Shown here: positions 48,709 through 57,141 of the stretch, in pieces
Layout: every line of letters starts with the position of its first letter
How positions within the stretch are numbered: the stretch's first letter is position 1
Assembly (NCBI RefSeq): GCF_000482325.1
Contig: NZ_KI535297.1
Span: forward strand, 248,001 to 312,000
Origin: Bacillus sp. UNC438CL73TsuS30
GTDB lineage: Bacteria; Bacillota; Bacilli; Bacillales; Cytobacillaceae
Length of the DNA: 64,000 nt
Reading direction: 5' to 3'
The notes under the pieces: model-generated
What the model was told of the DNA's origin: nothing
The model's input: the letters and a program-made list of their open reading frames with translations, nothing else
Databases searched by the model: none
Position numbers and translations under genes: made by a program

Positions 48709-49554
48709 TTATTCCGCTATGAAGGCATAGACGGACAAAGGCTTAATTGTTTTTGACTTAATGGTTTCTTCCAACATCTTTACTTCAGATTGAATAAGCT
48801 TTCTTATTTTTATCGGCATATGATGGAGCTCATGAAGTTCATCATTTAGATCGGTCAATACTTTATTTACCTCCCATGTCCCATCTTGCAAATCTGGCGA
48901 ATGGATCGTGGTCTCTTTTAAAATTTTCCAACCCGCGATTTTGACAATCTCCCTAAAATCATTCGAAGTAAAGAGTGTTCGAACATTCGAATCACTTTTC
49001 ATTTTATAAGCTTCATATTGCACCTGGATGAGTATAGAAAGGAGGTGAGGGTACTGTTCCATCTCGGTGATGCGCGTATCCCATTCTGCAAACAAAAGAC
49101 GTTTTCCCCATCTTTTTACTTTTTTTAGAATTTCAGTTAATTCTTCATGAGATTTTAAGTACCAAGAACAATGTGAAAATACTATGTAATCAAAGGAATT
49201 CTCAGGAAAATCTACATGAGGAGACAATAAATCTATACCAAAATCAATTTTAATTTGTTTTCCTAGTTTTGATTTATTCAAAAACTCAGCGGAATCACCT
49301 ACGGAAATAGGGCTTCCGTAACTGGGTGAACCGATATCAATTCCATGCACCAATCCCTTTTCTCCGACAAAATGGGCTAATACAGCTGTTGTGTCTCCTT
49401 GCCCACAGCCTACTTCAAGTATCTTTTTACCTTCTTCAATCTTCCAATACTTAGCTAATTGAATACGATGTTTCGTCTGGATTCTCTGAATATCTAGCAT
49501 TTCATTATTTGATGCCATGCATCCGACAATTTTCTCTATTAATTCATTATTCAT
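48709..49554 (-). CDS. Class I SAM-dependent methyltransferase
   Basis: A 281-residue protein with motif I in KKILEVGCGQGDTTAVLAHF, acidic motif II in GLVHGIDIGSPSYGS, and a post-motif region FDYIVFSHCSWYLKS. These define a Rossmann-fold S-adenosylmethionine methyltransferase. The substrate is not evident; similar Bacillus proteins are annotated only generally. The ATG at 49554 follows GGAGGTG on the minus strand. It is divergent from the DUF1292 gene, with a long perfect inverted repeat between them. Confidence 0.83.
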   Translation of the reverse strand: MNNELIEKIVGCMASNNEMLDIQRIQTKHRIQLAKYWKIEEGKKILEVGCGQGDTTAVLAHFVGEKGLVHGIDIGSPSYGSPISVGDSAEFLNKSKLGKQIKIDFGIDLLSPHVDFPENSFDYIVFSHCSWYLKSHEELTEILKKVKRWGKRLLFAEWDTRITEMEQYPHLLSILIQVQYEAYKMKSDSNVRTLFTSNDFREIVKIAGWKILKETTIHSPDLQDGTWEVNKVLTDLNDELHELHHMPIKIRKLIQSEVKMLEETIKSKTIKPLSVYAFIAE

Positions 49555-49667
49555 AAAACACCTCCATGTTCAACTATTCGACAGAGTTATTTTCCTTTCC
49601 TTTAAAAAATTTCCCAAGTATTTTCCTGGGAAAGCGCAGGAAATGACAATTTCAGTGAAATAAAATA

Positions 49668-49707
49668 CAAAATAGGACAATTTTAGCATGGAATTTGTCC
49701 TATTTTG
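49668..49707. repeat. Perfect 13-bp inverted repeat between divergent genes
   Basis: CAAAATAGGACAA (49668-49680) and TTGTCCTATTTTG (49695-49707) are exact inverted arms separated by 14 bases. It could be a regulatory site for either divergent gene, or an RNA hairpin in a leader. No T run follows on either strand, so it is not a typical terminator. Confidence 0.7.
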
Positions 49708-49756
49708 GGATACTGTTTTTAGGACCAAATTGGATAAATGAGAGGAGAATAATAAA

Positions 49757-50026
49757 ATGGAAAAGGTTGAAGTAGGCGAAGTTTTTACGATTGGTGATGC
49801 AGATGATGAGGAGCAAGAAGTTGAGGTATTGGGCGTTTTAACCATTGAAGGAACGGACTATGTAGCCGTCGGTTTTGTTGAAGACGTAAGGCAGGAAACC
49901 GATGAAGATATCGATATTTTCTTCTTAAAAGTGGATGAAGACGGAGATTTATCAGCGATTGAAAGTGATGAAGAATTTACTAAAGTGTCATATGCGTTTG
50001 AGGAAAAATTAGATGTGGAAGAATAA
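49757..50026 (+). CDS. DUF1292-family acidic protein
   Basis: An 89-residue, strongly acidic protein with the DUF1292 pattern (EVGEVFTIGDADDEEQEVEV, then DYVAVGFVED and IDIFFLKVDEDGDLSAIESD). Members are common in Bacillota and their function is unknown. The ATG follows GAGGAGAA. It is a single-gene unit ending in a terminator shared with the convergent permease. Confidence 0.87.
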   Translation: MEKVEVGEVFTIGDADDEEQEVEVLGVLTIEGTDYVAVGFVEDVRQETDEDIDIFFLKVDEDGDLSAIESDEEFTKVSYAFEEKLDVEE

Positions 50027-50054
50027 AAAGAGAGGGGGCTGTCCCTCTCTTTCA
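50026..50054. terminator. Terminator between convergent DUF1292 and permease genes
   Basis: AAAGAGAGGG and CCCTCTCTTT form a perfect 10-bp stem with a 6-base loop, with A- and T-rich flanks suitable for both directions. Confidence 0.85.
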
Positions 50055-50061
50055 TAACACA

Positions 50062-51351
50062 CTATCCTATGGAGTGAAGCAGAAAATTTGTCAAAAATAA
50101 GAAAGAAATAATAAAGATTGGTATCGAAAGCTGTTTGTGTTTATTTGTAAACAGCTTGACTAACGGATAAGCAATAAATCCGAAGGCAATTCCGTCCACG
50201 ATACTATAGGTTAACGGAATCATCAGGATGATTAAAAAAGCAGGAAATGCTTCTGTAAAATCCGTAAAGTCAATGTTGACAATATTTGTTAACATTAATC
50301 CGCCCAAAATAATCAAGATTGGTGCAATCGCTGAATTTGGTACCAATTTGATCAAAGGCAGGAAGAAAAGGGACATTAAAATAAGGAAACCTGTTACAAC
50401 AGAGGTTAAACCTGTTCTTCCACCAGCAGTAATTCCAGCAGCCGATTCAACCGTTGAAACCGGAGGGCTGGTACCTAAAAGTCCGCACAAAATCGCAGAA
50501 ATGGAGACTGCACGCAATGCTTTACCATTTTTCTCAGGTGCCTTAAGCATCCCATCCACTTGGGAATGCAGAATTCCTATGTTCTCAAATACTAATACTA
50601 ATGTAAGTGAGAAGGTTGCAGTCCAAAATGGGATCGTGGCAATTTTTCCAAAGTCAAAGCTCAAAAATACATTTCGATAGTCGTTTAACGAAATGAATCC
50701 TTTGTCCATATGGGAAAAATCAATCACACCTAAAAAATAGGATGTTAAAGTACCTAAAATGATACTTAATAAAAAATTCCCCGGAACCTTTTTTAAAAAT
50801 AAAAACAAAGTAATCACTAGGTTAATAATAGAAGCTAGCACGATCGGAGACGATAAGTCACCTAAAGCCACGAAATTATTCGGGTTTTCTACTATAAGGC
50901 CGCTTTTTTGCAGGCCGATAAAGGCGATAAACAAGCCAATTCCTACAGTGATAGCTTCCTTTAATGATGATGGAATCGATTTTGAAATAATCGAAGCTAA
51001 TCTGGAAAAAGCGATAATCGCAAATAACACTCCGGAAACGACAACCGCTCCTAAGGCTTCCTGATAACTTAATCCCATCGATCCAACAAAGGTATACGTA
51101 AATAAGGCATTAATGCCCATTCCGGGAACAATCATTAATGGTGCATTTGGAACAAAGGCTGCGAGCAAGCATCCCACAAGCGAGGCAAATATGGTTGCAA
51201 TGATTCCTGCTTCGAGCGGCATTCCTGAGTCATGCAAAATATGTCCATTTACTGCAATAATATAGACGATGGAAAAAAATGATGTAAACCCTGCCATAAC
51301 CTCCTTTTTCAAATTTGTTTTGTGTTCTTTAAGCTTGAAAACTCCCTTCAT
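50062..51351 (-). CDS. NCS2-family purine permease (AzgA/PbuG-like)
   Basis: A 429-residue membrane protein with about 12-14 hydrophobic segments. AFVPNAPLMIVPGMGINALF, the GSMGLSYQEALGAV segment and LLGTSPPVSTVESAAGITAG are hallmarks of the AzgA/PbuG branch, which imports adenine, guanine or hypoxanthine by proton symport. The exact base cannot be assigned. The ATG at 51351 has a weak ribosome site. A -10-like TATAAT on the minus strand lies about 80 bases upstream. I found no purine riboswitch aptamer in its leader, unlike B. subtilis pbuG. Confidence 0.88.
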   Translation of the reverse strand: MKGVFKLKEHKTNLKKEVMAGFTSFFSIVYIIAVNGHILHDSGMPLEAGIIATIFASLVGCLLAAFVPNAPLMIVPGMGINALFTYTFVGSMGLSYQEALGAVVVSGVLFAIIAFSRLASIISKSIPSSLKEAITVGIGLFIAFIGLQKSGLIVENPNNFVALGDLSSPIVLASIINLVITLFLFLKKVPGNFLLSIILGTLTSYFLGVIDFSHMDKGFISLNDYRNVFLSFDFGKIATIPFWTATFSLTLVLVFENIGILHSQVDGMLKAPEKNGKALRAVSISAILCGLLGTSPPVSTVESAAGITAGGRTGLTSVVTGFLILMSLFFLPLIKLVPNSAIAPILIILGGLMLTNIVNIDFTDFTEAFPAFLIILMIPLTYSIVDGIAFGFIAYPLVKLFTNKHKQLSIPIFIISFLFLTNFLLHSIG

Positions 51352-51594
51352 TATTTATCACACTTTCGTATTCTCCCTCTCCCACCCGCATTTAGTATAA
51401 TTCTATACTTATGCCGAAAAACATTATAACACAGAAATGCAAAAGGAAAAGCTGGGAATTGAAAATATTTAACATAATAATCTGAAAAAGGTAATTTAAT
51501 ATAGGGAGAAGGTTGTGTCCGAATATGGTAAAATTATGTATGTATAAATTTGGCTGAGGCATACTATTAGTAAATGAGTAAAAGGAGTTCTCAA

Positions 51595-51843
51595 ATGCTA
51601 ATAGAAGAAGGAACAAAATATCAAATTTCTCAAGGAATCCAAGGTAATTTCAATTCTGCCGAAACGATGACAATCACTAGTAATAATGGAATCACAGTCC
51701 AATTTAGTCTCGGTGAAAACAAAGGTCGAGGTTCCATGCCGGTCGAACATTTATCCTATTTATTGAAAAAGGCAAACCTCACGCAAATTCCAAATAAACG
51801 GTTATTAATAAATTTAGAAAATAATGAAGAACAAATCAGCTAA
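51595..51843 (+). CDS. Hypothetical small protein, 82 aa
   Basis: A beta-rich soluble protein of 82 residues with no recognised family (EGTKYQISQGIQGNFN, ETMTITSNNGITVQFSL, then a short helix). ATG 51595 is preferred to ATG 51574 because AAAGGAG lies 8 bases before it. It is followed by a terminator. Function unknown. Confidence 0.7.
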   Translation: MLIEEGTKYQISQGIQGNFNSAETMTITSNNGITVQFSLGENKGRGSMPVEHLSYLLKKANLTQIPNKRLLINLENNEEQIS

Positions 51844-51849
51844 GGAAAT

Positions 51850-51885
51850 AAGACACTGCTTTCTTTTTATAAAGTAGTGTCTTTT
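51850..51885 (+). terminator. Terminator after the 82-aa gene
   Basis: AAGACACTGCTTT and AAAGTAGTGTCTT form a stem with one mismatched pair, followed by TTATG. Confidence 0.8.
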
Positions 51886-51906
51886 ATGTTTAAGGGGGAG
51901 AGGAAA

Positions 51907-52203
51907 ATGGAAAAGTTAAAAGATCAGGAAATTCAAGAGAAATTAACGACTGTTCCAAGTTGGAAGCTGACGGACACAAAATGGATTGAACGAAAATATC
52001 GTTTCATTGAATATTTAAATGGTATAGAATTTGTTCAGCAGGTGGCGAACCTGTCAGAGAAGGTCAATCATCATCCTTTTATTTCCATTGATTATAAAAT
52101 GGTTACGTTAAGGATTACTTCTTGGCATGCGAAAGGGTTAACGGCTTTAGATTTTGACTTAGCCAATAAATATGATGAATTATTTTTACAAATAAAAAGG
52201 TAA
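51907..52203 (+). CDS. Pterin-4a-carbinolamine dehydratase
   Basis: A 98-residue PCD/DCoH protein. The active-site signature is VNHHPFISIDYKMVTLRITSW followed by HAKGLTALDFDLANKYDEL. The enzyme dehydrates 4a-hydroxytetrahydropterin and so recycles pterin cofactors used by aromatic amino acid hydroxylases; other roles have been proposed in bacteria without such enzymes. No aromatic hydroxylase is in the window. ATG 51907 follows GGGGAGAGG; the open frame upstream overlaps the preceding terminator. Confidence 0.93.
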   Translation: MEKLKDQEIQEKLTTVPSWKLTDTKWIERKYRFIEYLNGIEFVQQVANLSEKVNHHPFISIDYKMVTLRITSWHAKGLTALDFDLANKYDELFLQIKR

Positions 52204-52230
52204 ACCCAGCCATTTTTGCTGGGTTTATTT
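52202..52230. terminator. Terminator between convergent PCD and aldehyde dehydrogenase genes
   Basis: AAACCCAGC pairs with GCTGGGTTT around a 7-base loop, followed by ATTTTAT. Confidence 0.85.
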
Positions 52231-53595
52231 TATAAACATTTTAATTTGTTTTAAAGCGTTTTTGCGGTTCGGATAGCGGAAGGGAAGATCAAAAGAGGTT
52301 GTTTGTTTTAGGACACTCTTTTCATGAGAAAAGACGTCAAAACTGCCTTTCCCATGGTAGGCACCAATCCCGCTTTCGCCAACGCCTCCAAAGGGAAGGT
52401 AGGGGGAGCTGAGATGATAAACTGTATCATTAATGCAGCCGCCGCCGAATGAAATCTGATTTAAAATGAATGACTGAAATTCATTGCTTTCTGAAAAAAG
52501 GTAGAGGGCTAGCGGCTTAGGCCGGGCATTTATTTTTTCAACCATTTTTTCGGCAGTATCATATTCTAGGACAGGAAGGATGGGACCGAAAATTTCATCC
52601 TGCATGACGGAATCATTCCAAGAAATGTGATCAAGAATGGTTGGTTCAATGGTAAGTGATTTCAATTCTTGCCTTCCACCGTAGTAAACTTCTCCATTGG
52701 AAAGAAAACCAACTAAGCGGTTAAAATGCCTCTCACTGACGATTTTTGTATATGCTCCACTGTTAAATACATTGCTACTATACAATTCTTCAATGGCGTT
52801 AACCAATGCGGTCAAGAATTCTTCCTTAATGTCACGATGGACATATAAATAATCAGGGGCCACACAGGTTTGTCCTGCATTTAAATATTTCCCCCAGGCA
52901 ATCCGTTTTGCTGCCAATTTTAAATTGGCATCCTTATGTATAATACAAGGACTTTTCCCACCCAATTCAAGTGTTACGGGAGTTAATTTTTTAGCAGCTG
53001 CTTCCATGATGACTTTACCGACAGATACACTACCCGTGAAGAAAATATAATCAAAGTTTTCATTTAAAAGGGCCTGGCTAGTTTCAACGGCGCCTTCGAC
53101 GACGGTGATATATTCTTCAGGAAAGGTTTGTCCGATTAATGTTGCCAATAGCTTTGAGGTTTGCGGCGTCAGCTCGGATGGCTTTAAAACGGCGCAATTT
53201 CCTGCTGCAATTGCTCCAATTAATGGGGCAATCGCAAGTTGGAATGGATAATTCCATGGAGAAATAATTAAAGTTATACCATATGGTTCGGGATAAATAT
53301 AGCTTTTGGAACCAATTTGAGCAAGTGCTGCTTTAACTTTTCTAGGTTTGGCCCATTTTTTAACATGCTTAAGGGAGAAGCGAATCTCCTCAAGAACAAT
53401 CCCAATTTCGGTTATATAGGAGTCAAATTCGCTTTTATTTAGATCTTTTTTTAAGGCGGCCATGATTTCCGTTTCATTTGTGCGGATCAATTGTCCCAGT
53501 GCTTGTAGGGCTTGAATTCGATAGTGAATTTCTTTTGTTTTCCCACTCTGAAAGAAAGTTCGCTGTTTTGTTAATAAATCATGATAATTTTCCAT
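52225..53595 (-). CDS. Aldehyde dehydrogenase (class 3-like, YwdH type)
   Basis: A 456-residue NAD(P)-dependent aldehyde dehydrogenase. Key motifs are GNCAVLKPSELTPQTSKLLA, FFTGSVSVGKVIMEAAAKKL, VTLELGGKSPCII and the catalytic cysteine in KYLNAGQTCVAPDYLYV. The shorter length and the ending LPFGGVGESGIGAYHGKGSF are typical of class 3 enzymes that oxidise fatty or aromatic aldehydes. The ATG at 53595 is chosen because GGTGGAGA precedes it; the longer frame adds four residues. It stands alone and is divergent from the agmatinase-family gene. Confidence 0.9.
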   Translation of the reverse strand: MENYHDLLTKQRTFFQSGKTKEIHYRIQALQALGQLIRTNETEIMAALKKDLNKSEFDSYITEIGIVLEEIRFSLKHVKKWAKPRKVKAALAQIGSKSYIYPEPYGITLIISPWNYPFQLAIAPLIGAIAAGNCAVLKPSELTPQTSKLLATLIGQTFPEEYITVVEGAVETSQALLNENFDYIFFTGSVSVGKVIMEAAAKKLTPVTLELGGKSPCIIHKDANLKLAAKRIAWGKYLNAGQTCVAPDYLYVHRDIKEEFLTALVNAIEELYSSNVFNSGAYTKIVSERHFNRLVGFLSNGEVYYGGRQELKSLTIEPTILDHISWNDSVMQDEIFGPILPVLEYDTAEKMVEKINARPKPLALYLFSESNEFQSFILNQISFGGGCINDTVYHLSSPYLPFGGVGESGIGAYHGKGSFDVFSHEKSVLKQTTSFDLPFRYPNRKNALKQIKMFIK

Positions 53596-53670
53596 TATCT
53601 CCACCACCTAACCTTGTAATCTTATTTTATCATATTGTTTTTGTGTATAGAAAAAGGTGGAAAAGAGCAA

Positions 53671-53823
53671 AAGGTCGATGAAAGCCAAAACTCATCAGGG
53701 AAGCAAAGAAACGTCTTTCATAAGGTCGATGAAGGCCAAAATTCATCAAGGAAGCAAAGAAACGTCCTTCATAAGGTCGATGAAGGCCAAAACTTATCAA
53801 GAAAGCAAAGGATCTGTCCTTCA
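53671..53823. repeat. Intergenic tandem repeat, three copies of 51 bp
   Basis: Units begin at 53671, 53722 and 53773, exactly 51 bases apart. The first part, AAGGTCGATGAAGGCCAAAA, and the part GAAGCAAAGAAACGTCCTTC are highly conserved; the third copy diverges near its end. Because 51 is divisible by 3, several frames stay open through the array and give repetitive peptides, but none has a ribosome site. It lies between the aldehyde dehydrogenase and the promoter of the agmatinase-family gene. Confidence 0.9.
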
Positions 53824-53903
53824 TAAAATCAAAGCGGTCCGCTTATCTGAAATAGAACGTGATAAGTAGCCTTATAATCTTAAAAATATTTTTAAAGAAT
53901 TGT

Positions 53904-53932
53904 TTGACTATTCAATTCCCTCACCTTATAAT
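53904..53932 (+). promoter_or_regulatory. Sigma-A promoter of the agmatinase-family gene
   Basis: TTGACT (53904-53909), a 17-base spacer and TATAAT (53927-53932) give a strong promoter. Confidence 0.85.
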
Positions 53933-53942
53933 TTAATTAAAC

Positions 53943-53958
53943 TAACTACCGGTAGTTA
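53943..53958. promoter_or_regulatory. Palindromic operator at the transcription start of the agmatinase-family gene
   Basis: TAACTACCGGTAGTTA is a perfect 16-bp palindrome that begins 11 bases after the -10 hexamer, at or just past the expected transcription start. This is the classic site for a repressor of TetR type, and a TetR-family gene follows the agmatinase-family gene. Confidence 0.75.
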
Positions 53959-53986
53959 ATACTTAATTTTAAGGAGACAAATTATC

Positions 53987-54928
53987 ATGAAATACCCATT
54001 AAGTCCTGATGTGAAACCAGAATTTTGTACAAGCGGAACGTTTATGCGGTTACCAGTTGAACGAGAAAATGCGAAGTTAGCAATCATAGGGATGCCTTTT
54101 GATACAGCAGCTTCCTTTAAGGTCGGAGCACGTTTTGCACCGCAGGCTATTCGTCAGTCTTCAATGACATTATTTCCTTATCATCCAGTTCATAAGGTAT
54201 TTCCTTTTGAAGACACGAATGCCATCGATGTTGGTGACATTTCAGTTGTTCCACATAATATCCATCGCAGCTATCAACTAATTGAAGCAGCGGTGTCTGA
54301 CTTAATAGACAAAAATATTATTCCTATCGGTTTAGGAGGAGACCACTCCGTAACTCTAGCCAACCTCCGTGCTGCAGCTAAAAAGTATGGACCAGTGGCA
54401 ATGATTCATTTTGATTCCCATACAGATACTTGGGACACTTATTATGATGAAAAATACTGGCACGGTTCACCATTTATTCGTGCTTATGAAGAAGGATTAT
54501 TGATCCCAGAAAAAGTATTCCAGATTGGAATTAGAGGAACATTGAACGATCCGGGTGACTTAGATGCAAGCTATGAGTTAGGTTACAAAGTCGTTACTAC
54601 TCCAGAACTTAGTGAACGTGGTTTCGCGGATGTTTTACGTGAGATGAAAGAAGTAATTGGTGACACACCATGTTTCTTAACATTTGACATTGATTTCGTT
54701 GATCCCTCCTGTGCACCTGGAACAGGAACATTAGAAGTAGGCGGATTTAGCAGCCTTGAAACTTTGAAAATGGTTCGCTCCTTAACTGATTTCAATTTTA
54801 TCGGTTATGACTTGGTAGAGGTATTGCCATCTTATGACCCAACAGGAATCACCTCATTATTAGCAGCAACGCTTGTTCATGAATTTGCTAGTTTAGCAAC
54901 CTTGAAGATTAAAAAAGAAACAGTATAA
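53987..54928 (+). CDS. Agmatinase/guanidinobutyrase-family ureohydrolase
   Basis: A 313-residue Mn-dependent ureohydrolase. Metal-binding motifs are LGGDHSVTLAN, AMIHFDSHTDTWDTYY, and FLTFDIDFVDPSCAPGTGTL, the full arginase-family set. It hydrolyses a guanidino compound to urea and an amine: agmatine to putrescine or 4-guanidinobutyrate to GABA are the likely choices. It is not beside spermidine synthase (speE), as speB is in B. subtilis, and is instead paired with a TetR gene, which favours a catabolic, substrate-induced role. The ATG follows AAGGAGAC. Confidence 0.88.
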   Translation: MKYPLSPDVKPEFCTSGTFMRLPVERENAKLAIIGMPFDTAASFKVGARFAPQAIRQSSMTLFPYHPVHKVFPFEDTNAIDVGDISVVPHNIHRSYQLIEAAVSDLIDKNIIPIGLGGDHSVTLANLRAAAKKYGPVAMIHFDSHTDTWDTYYDEKYWHGSPFIRAYEEGLLIPEKVFQIGIRGTLNDPGDLDASYELGYKVVTTPELSERGFADVLREMKEVIGDTPCFLTFDIDFVDPSCAPGTGTLEVGGFSSLETLKMVRSLTDFNFIGYDLVEVLPSYDPTGITSLLAATLVHEFASLATLKIKKETV

Positions 54929-54937
54929 ATTTTTGAG

Positions 54938-54971
54938 AAAGTTCTGTTTTGGGCAAAACAGAACTTTTTTT
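54938..54971 (+). terminator. Terminator after the ureohydrolase gene
   Basis: AAAGTTCTGTTTT pairs with AAAACAGAACTTT around a GGGC loop and is followed by Ts. Confidence 0.92.
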
Positions 54972-55056
54972 AATGAAGGAAAACTGTCTCCTTTAGACTT
55001 TTCGTGTTATTACGGTTTATAATTAACGAAAGATGTAATTTTTTCGGGGGACAGTT

Positions 55057-55638
55057 ATGACAAGAGATAAAATTATTGCAGCAGCATTATCGCTTTTTGC
55101 AAAAAATGGATATGAAGGAACGAGCTTATCTGAAATTGCAAAGGCAGTGGGGATTCAAAAGCCTTCTATTTATAACCATTTCAAAAGTAAAGAAGAGATT
55201 TTTCTAACCATTTACGAGAATATTTTGATGTTTCATGTTCAAAAAATTAAAAATATCATGGAGCGTATTAAAGGTTTAGCCGCTGAAGAGCAGCTACTTC
55301 AAATTCTAAAGGTAACTTTTGAATATTATATTGAGTTTGAGGATCAATCCACTTTTCTAAATAGAGCAATGGTTTTTCCTCCAGAGCCTTTAAAGGAACA
55401 ATTACACCATCAGTTTTTCCGTTCGGAGGAAGAAATGTCGGATATTCTTCGTTCGATTATAAAAGAAGGGATGGAAAAAGGAGAAATACGTAAGGGGAAT
55501 ATAGAGGATTTCATCATGTCCTTCTATTGTTTAATTGACGGGATTTTCATTGAATTATCTTTTTATGGGGCAGAAAAGATGAAACCGAGGATTGCAAATA
55601 TCTGGACAAACTTTTGGTATGGGCTTAAATATGATTAA
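55057..55638 (+). CDS. TetR/AcrR-family transcriptional regulator
   Basis: A 193-residue TetR regulator: IIAAALSLFAKNGYEGTSLS and IAKAVGIQKPSIYNHFKSKE form the helix-turn-helix, followed by a helical ligand domain of normal size. It lies 128 bases after the ureohydrolase gene with a terminator between, and the palindrome before that gene is a credible target. The ATG follows TCGGGGGACAG. The effector would be a guanidino compound if that link is right. Confidence 0.88.
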   Translation: MTRDKIIAAALSLFAKNGYEGTSLSEIAKAVGIQKPSIYNHFKSKEEIFLTIYENILMFHVQKIKNIMERIKGLAAEEQLLQILKVTFEYYIEFEDQSTFLNRAMVFPPEPLKEQLHHQFFRSEEEMSDILRSIIKEGMEKGEIRKGNIEDFIMSFYCLIDGIFIELSFYGAEKMKPRIANIWTNFWYGLKYD

Positions 55639-55667
55639 CAGCTGCGGAGTATTCGCAGCTGTTTTTT
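55637..55667. terminator. Terminator between convergent TetR and XRE-cupin genes
   Basis: AACAGCTGCG pairs with CGCAGCTGTT (6-base loop), followed by TTTT on the plus strand. Confidence 0.88.
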
Positions 55668-55671
55668 CATT

Positions 55672-56220
55672 TCAAAACAAATCCCTCAGCTCTGTATCTG
55701 AATAAATCGAAATTAATACGACAGCTTTTGTGTCACCGATATTTTTAACAAAATGCGGGACACTTGCATTCCAGCTAAAGGAATCGCCTTCTTCTAAAAT
55801 AATGGAATCCTCGCCCTGTTCCGCCAGGACTTTGCCTTCTAATACTAAATGACATTCTTCCCCTTCATGCGCATTCGCTTCCCCCATTGACGCCCCGGGG
55901 GGAAATTCCACACTCATCATACGTAATCCGCCTTTTGATGAGATATGTTCGATCTTTAACGTATGAAAAGTTGTTTGCGAGCGCTCATTTTTCCTCACGA
56001 CCCGCATATGTTGTTCTTTTTTTAACAATAAATATGGCAATGGTACTTCCAGAAATTCAGCAATGGTTTGCAAGGTATTAATGGATGGGGAAGTATTATT
56101 ATTTTCCACATTACTGATAAAACCTTTTGAAAGACCAGTACCTTCACACATTTGGGCAATGGTAATTTTTTTTCTCTTACGTATTGCGCGAATTTTTGAA
56201 CCAATATCCAGAATAACCAC
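55672..56220 (-). CDS. XRE-cupin transcriptional regulator
   Basis: A 182-residue protein with an N-terminal XRE helix-turn-helix (IRAIRKRKKITIAQMCEGTG and LSKGFISNVENNNTSPSI) and a C-terminal cupin domain (FPPGASMGEANAHEGEECHL through SFSWNASVPHFVKN). Such regulators sense a small ligand in the cupin pocket. It is divergent from the esterase gene that begins the electrophile-defence-like cluster, so it may control that cluster. The GTG at 56220 gives MVILDIGS; GAGGTGG overlaps that region, so a downstream CTG (56211) could be the real start. Repeated ATATGAA motifs lie upstream. Confidence 0.87.
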   Translation of the reverse strand: MVILDIGSKIRAIRKRKKITIAQMCEGTGLSKGFISNVENNNTSPSINTLQTIAEFLEVPLPYLLLKKEQHMRVVRKNERSQTTFHTLKIEHISSKGGLRMMSVEFPPGASMGEANAHEGEECHLVLEGKVLAEQGEDSIILEEGDSFSWNASVPHFVKNIGDTKAVVLISIYSDTELRDLF

Positions 56221-56234
56221 CTCATAAGTTTTCT

Positions 56235-56360
56235 AATATGAAACATAAATATATATTAGCAAAAAAATAATTGACATTCTATATGCAATATTGTTATCTT
56301 ATAAATAAATAATATTCATATTGGAAAACATTTTTTCTCCTTAGTTTTGTAATATGAATC
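56235..56360. promoter_or_regulatory. Divergent regulatory region with repeated ATATGAA motifs
   Basis: TAATATGAA near 56235, ATTCATATT near 56311 and TAATATGAAT near 56350 are three copies of one motif, the middle one inverted. A candidate promoter TTGACA (56271-56276), 17-base spacer, TTATCT (56294-56299) points toward the esterase gene. The arrangement fits cooperative binding of the XRE-cupin protein. Confidence 0.45.
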
Positions 56361-56452
56361 TTATATTATTATGTGAATACTAATGTTTTGGATTTTATAT
56401 TGATAAATAGCCAACCTATTAGTAAAAGAAATAAATGAAAGGATGATCACTC

Positions 56453-57097
56453 ATGAATTCACCGATGATTTATGAACTAAGACGACCAAAACAGACAGAC
56501 CCAAATAAAATCTATCCCGCTTTGTTTGTGATGCATGGAATCGGCAGCAATGAACAAAATATGTTGTCTTTAGTAGAGGGACTAGAAGAGAAGTTTTACA
56601 TTTTTAGTGTTCGGGGACATTTAACACAGCCGCCTGGCTATGCTTTCTTTACGATTGAAGGCTATGGAAAACCGCATCGAGCGGTGTTTGATGAAGGAAT
56701 TCGTAAGCTAACCAGCTTTATTGATTATGCTAGCGAACAATACCCAATTGATCCAAATCAATTGTATTTGCTTGGTTTTAGTCAAGGTGCAATTGTTTCG
56801 ATGACGCTTGGTTTAACATTAGGCAATCGGATCAAAGGAATTATTGCACTCAGTGGATATATTCCTGGTTTCGTTAAAGAGGAGTATGATATCAAACCAG
56901 TCAATAACTTGTCCTTGTTTATTTCTCATGGTGATATGGATCAGGTTCTTCCATATGAATGGGGAGTGGCCAATGATGAATATTTCAAGGAGTTAGGTGC
57001 GGATGTTACGTTCAAAACCTATCATGAAGGACATACCGTTTCATTAAGGAACCAGCAGGATTTTATGGAATGGATCATAAACAGTTTAAAGAATTAA
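56453..57097 (+). CDS. Phospholipase/carboxylesterase-family hydrolase (MhqD-like)
   Basis: A 214-residue alpha/beta hydrolase with the catalytic serine in LLGFSQGAIVSMTLG, an aspartate in FISHGDMDQVLP and a histidine in TYHEGHTVSL. HGIGSNEQNM is the oxyanion-side motif. In B. subtilis the similar MhqD belongs to the MhqR regulon for quinone resistance, and here it is followed by a DoxX protein and a LigB dioxygenase, which parallels mhqNOP/mhqED content. The ATG follows AAAGGATG. Confidence 0.87.
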   Translation: MNSPMIYELRRPKQTDPNKIYPALFVMHGIGSNEQNMLSLVEGLEEKFYIFSVRGHLTQPPGYAFFTIEGYGKPHRAVFDEGIRKLTSFIDYASEQYPIDPNQLYLLGFSQGAIVSMTLGLTLGNRIKGIIALSGYIPGFVKEEYDIKPVNNLSLFISHGDMDQVLPYEWGVANDEYFKELGADVTFKTYHEGHTVSLRNQQDFMEWIINSLKN

Positions 57098-57141
57098 TTA
57101 AGAAAAAGAAATAGAGTGGAAAAATAGAGGAGGAAGAAAAA

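Noticed and set aside
51352..51560. Purine riboswitch in the leader of the NCS2 permease
   Set aside because: I could not find the conserved aptamer sequences or pairing on the minus strand; only a promoter-like -10 is visible.
53630..53869. Reading frames on both strands through the 51-bp repeat
   Set aside because: Three overlapping frames are open only because 51 is divisible by 3. None has a credible start signal.
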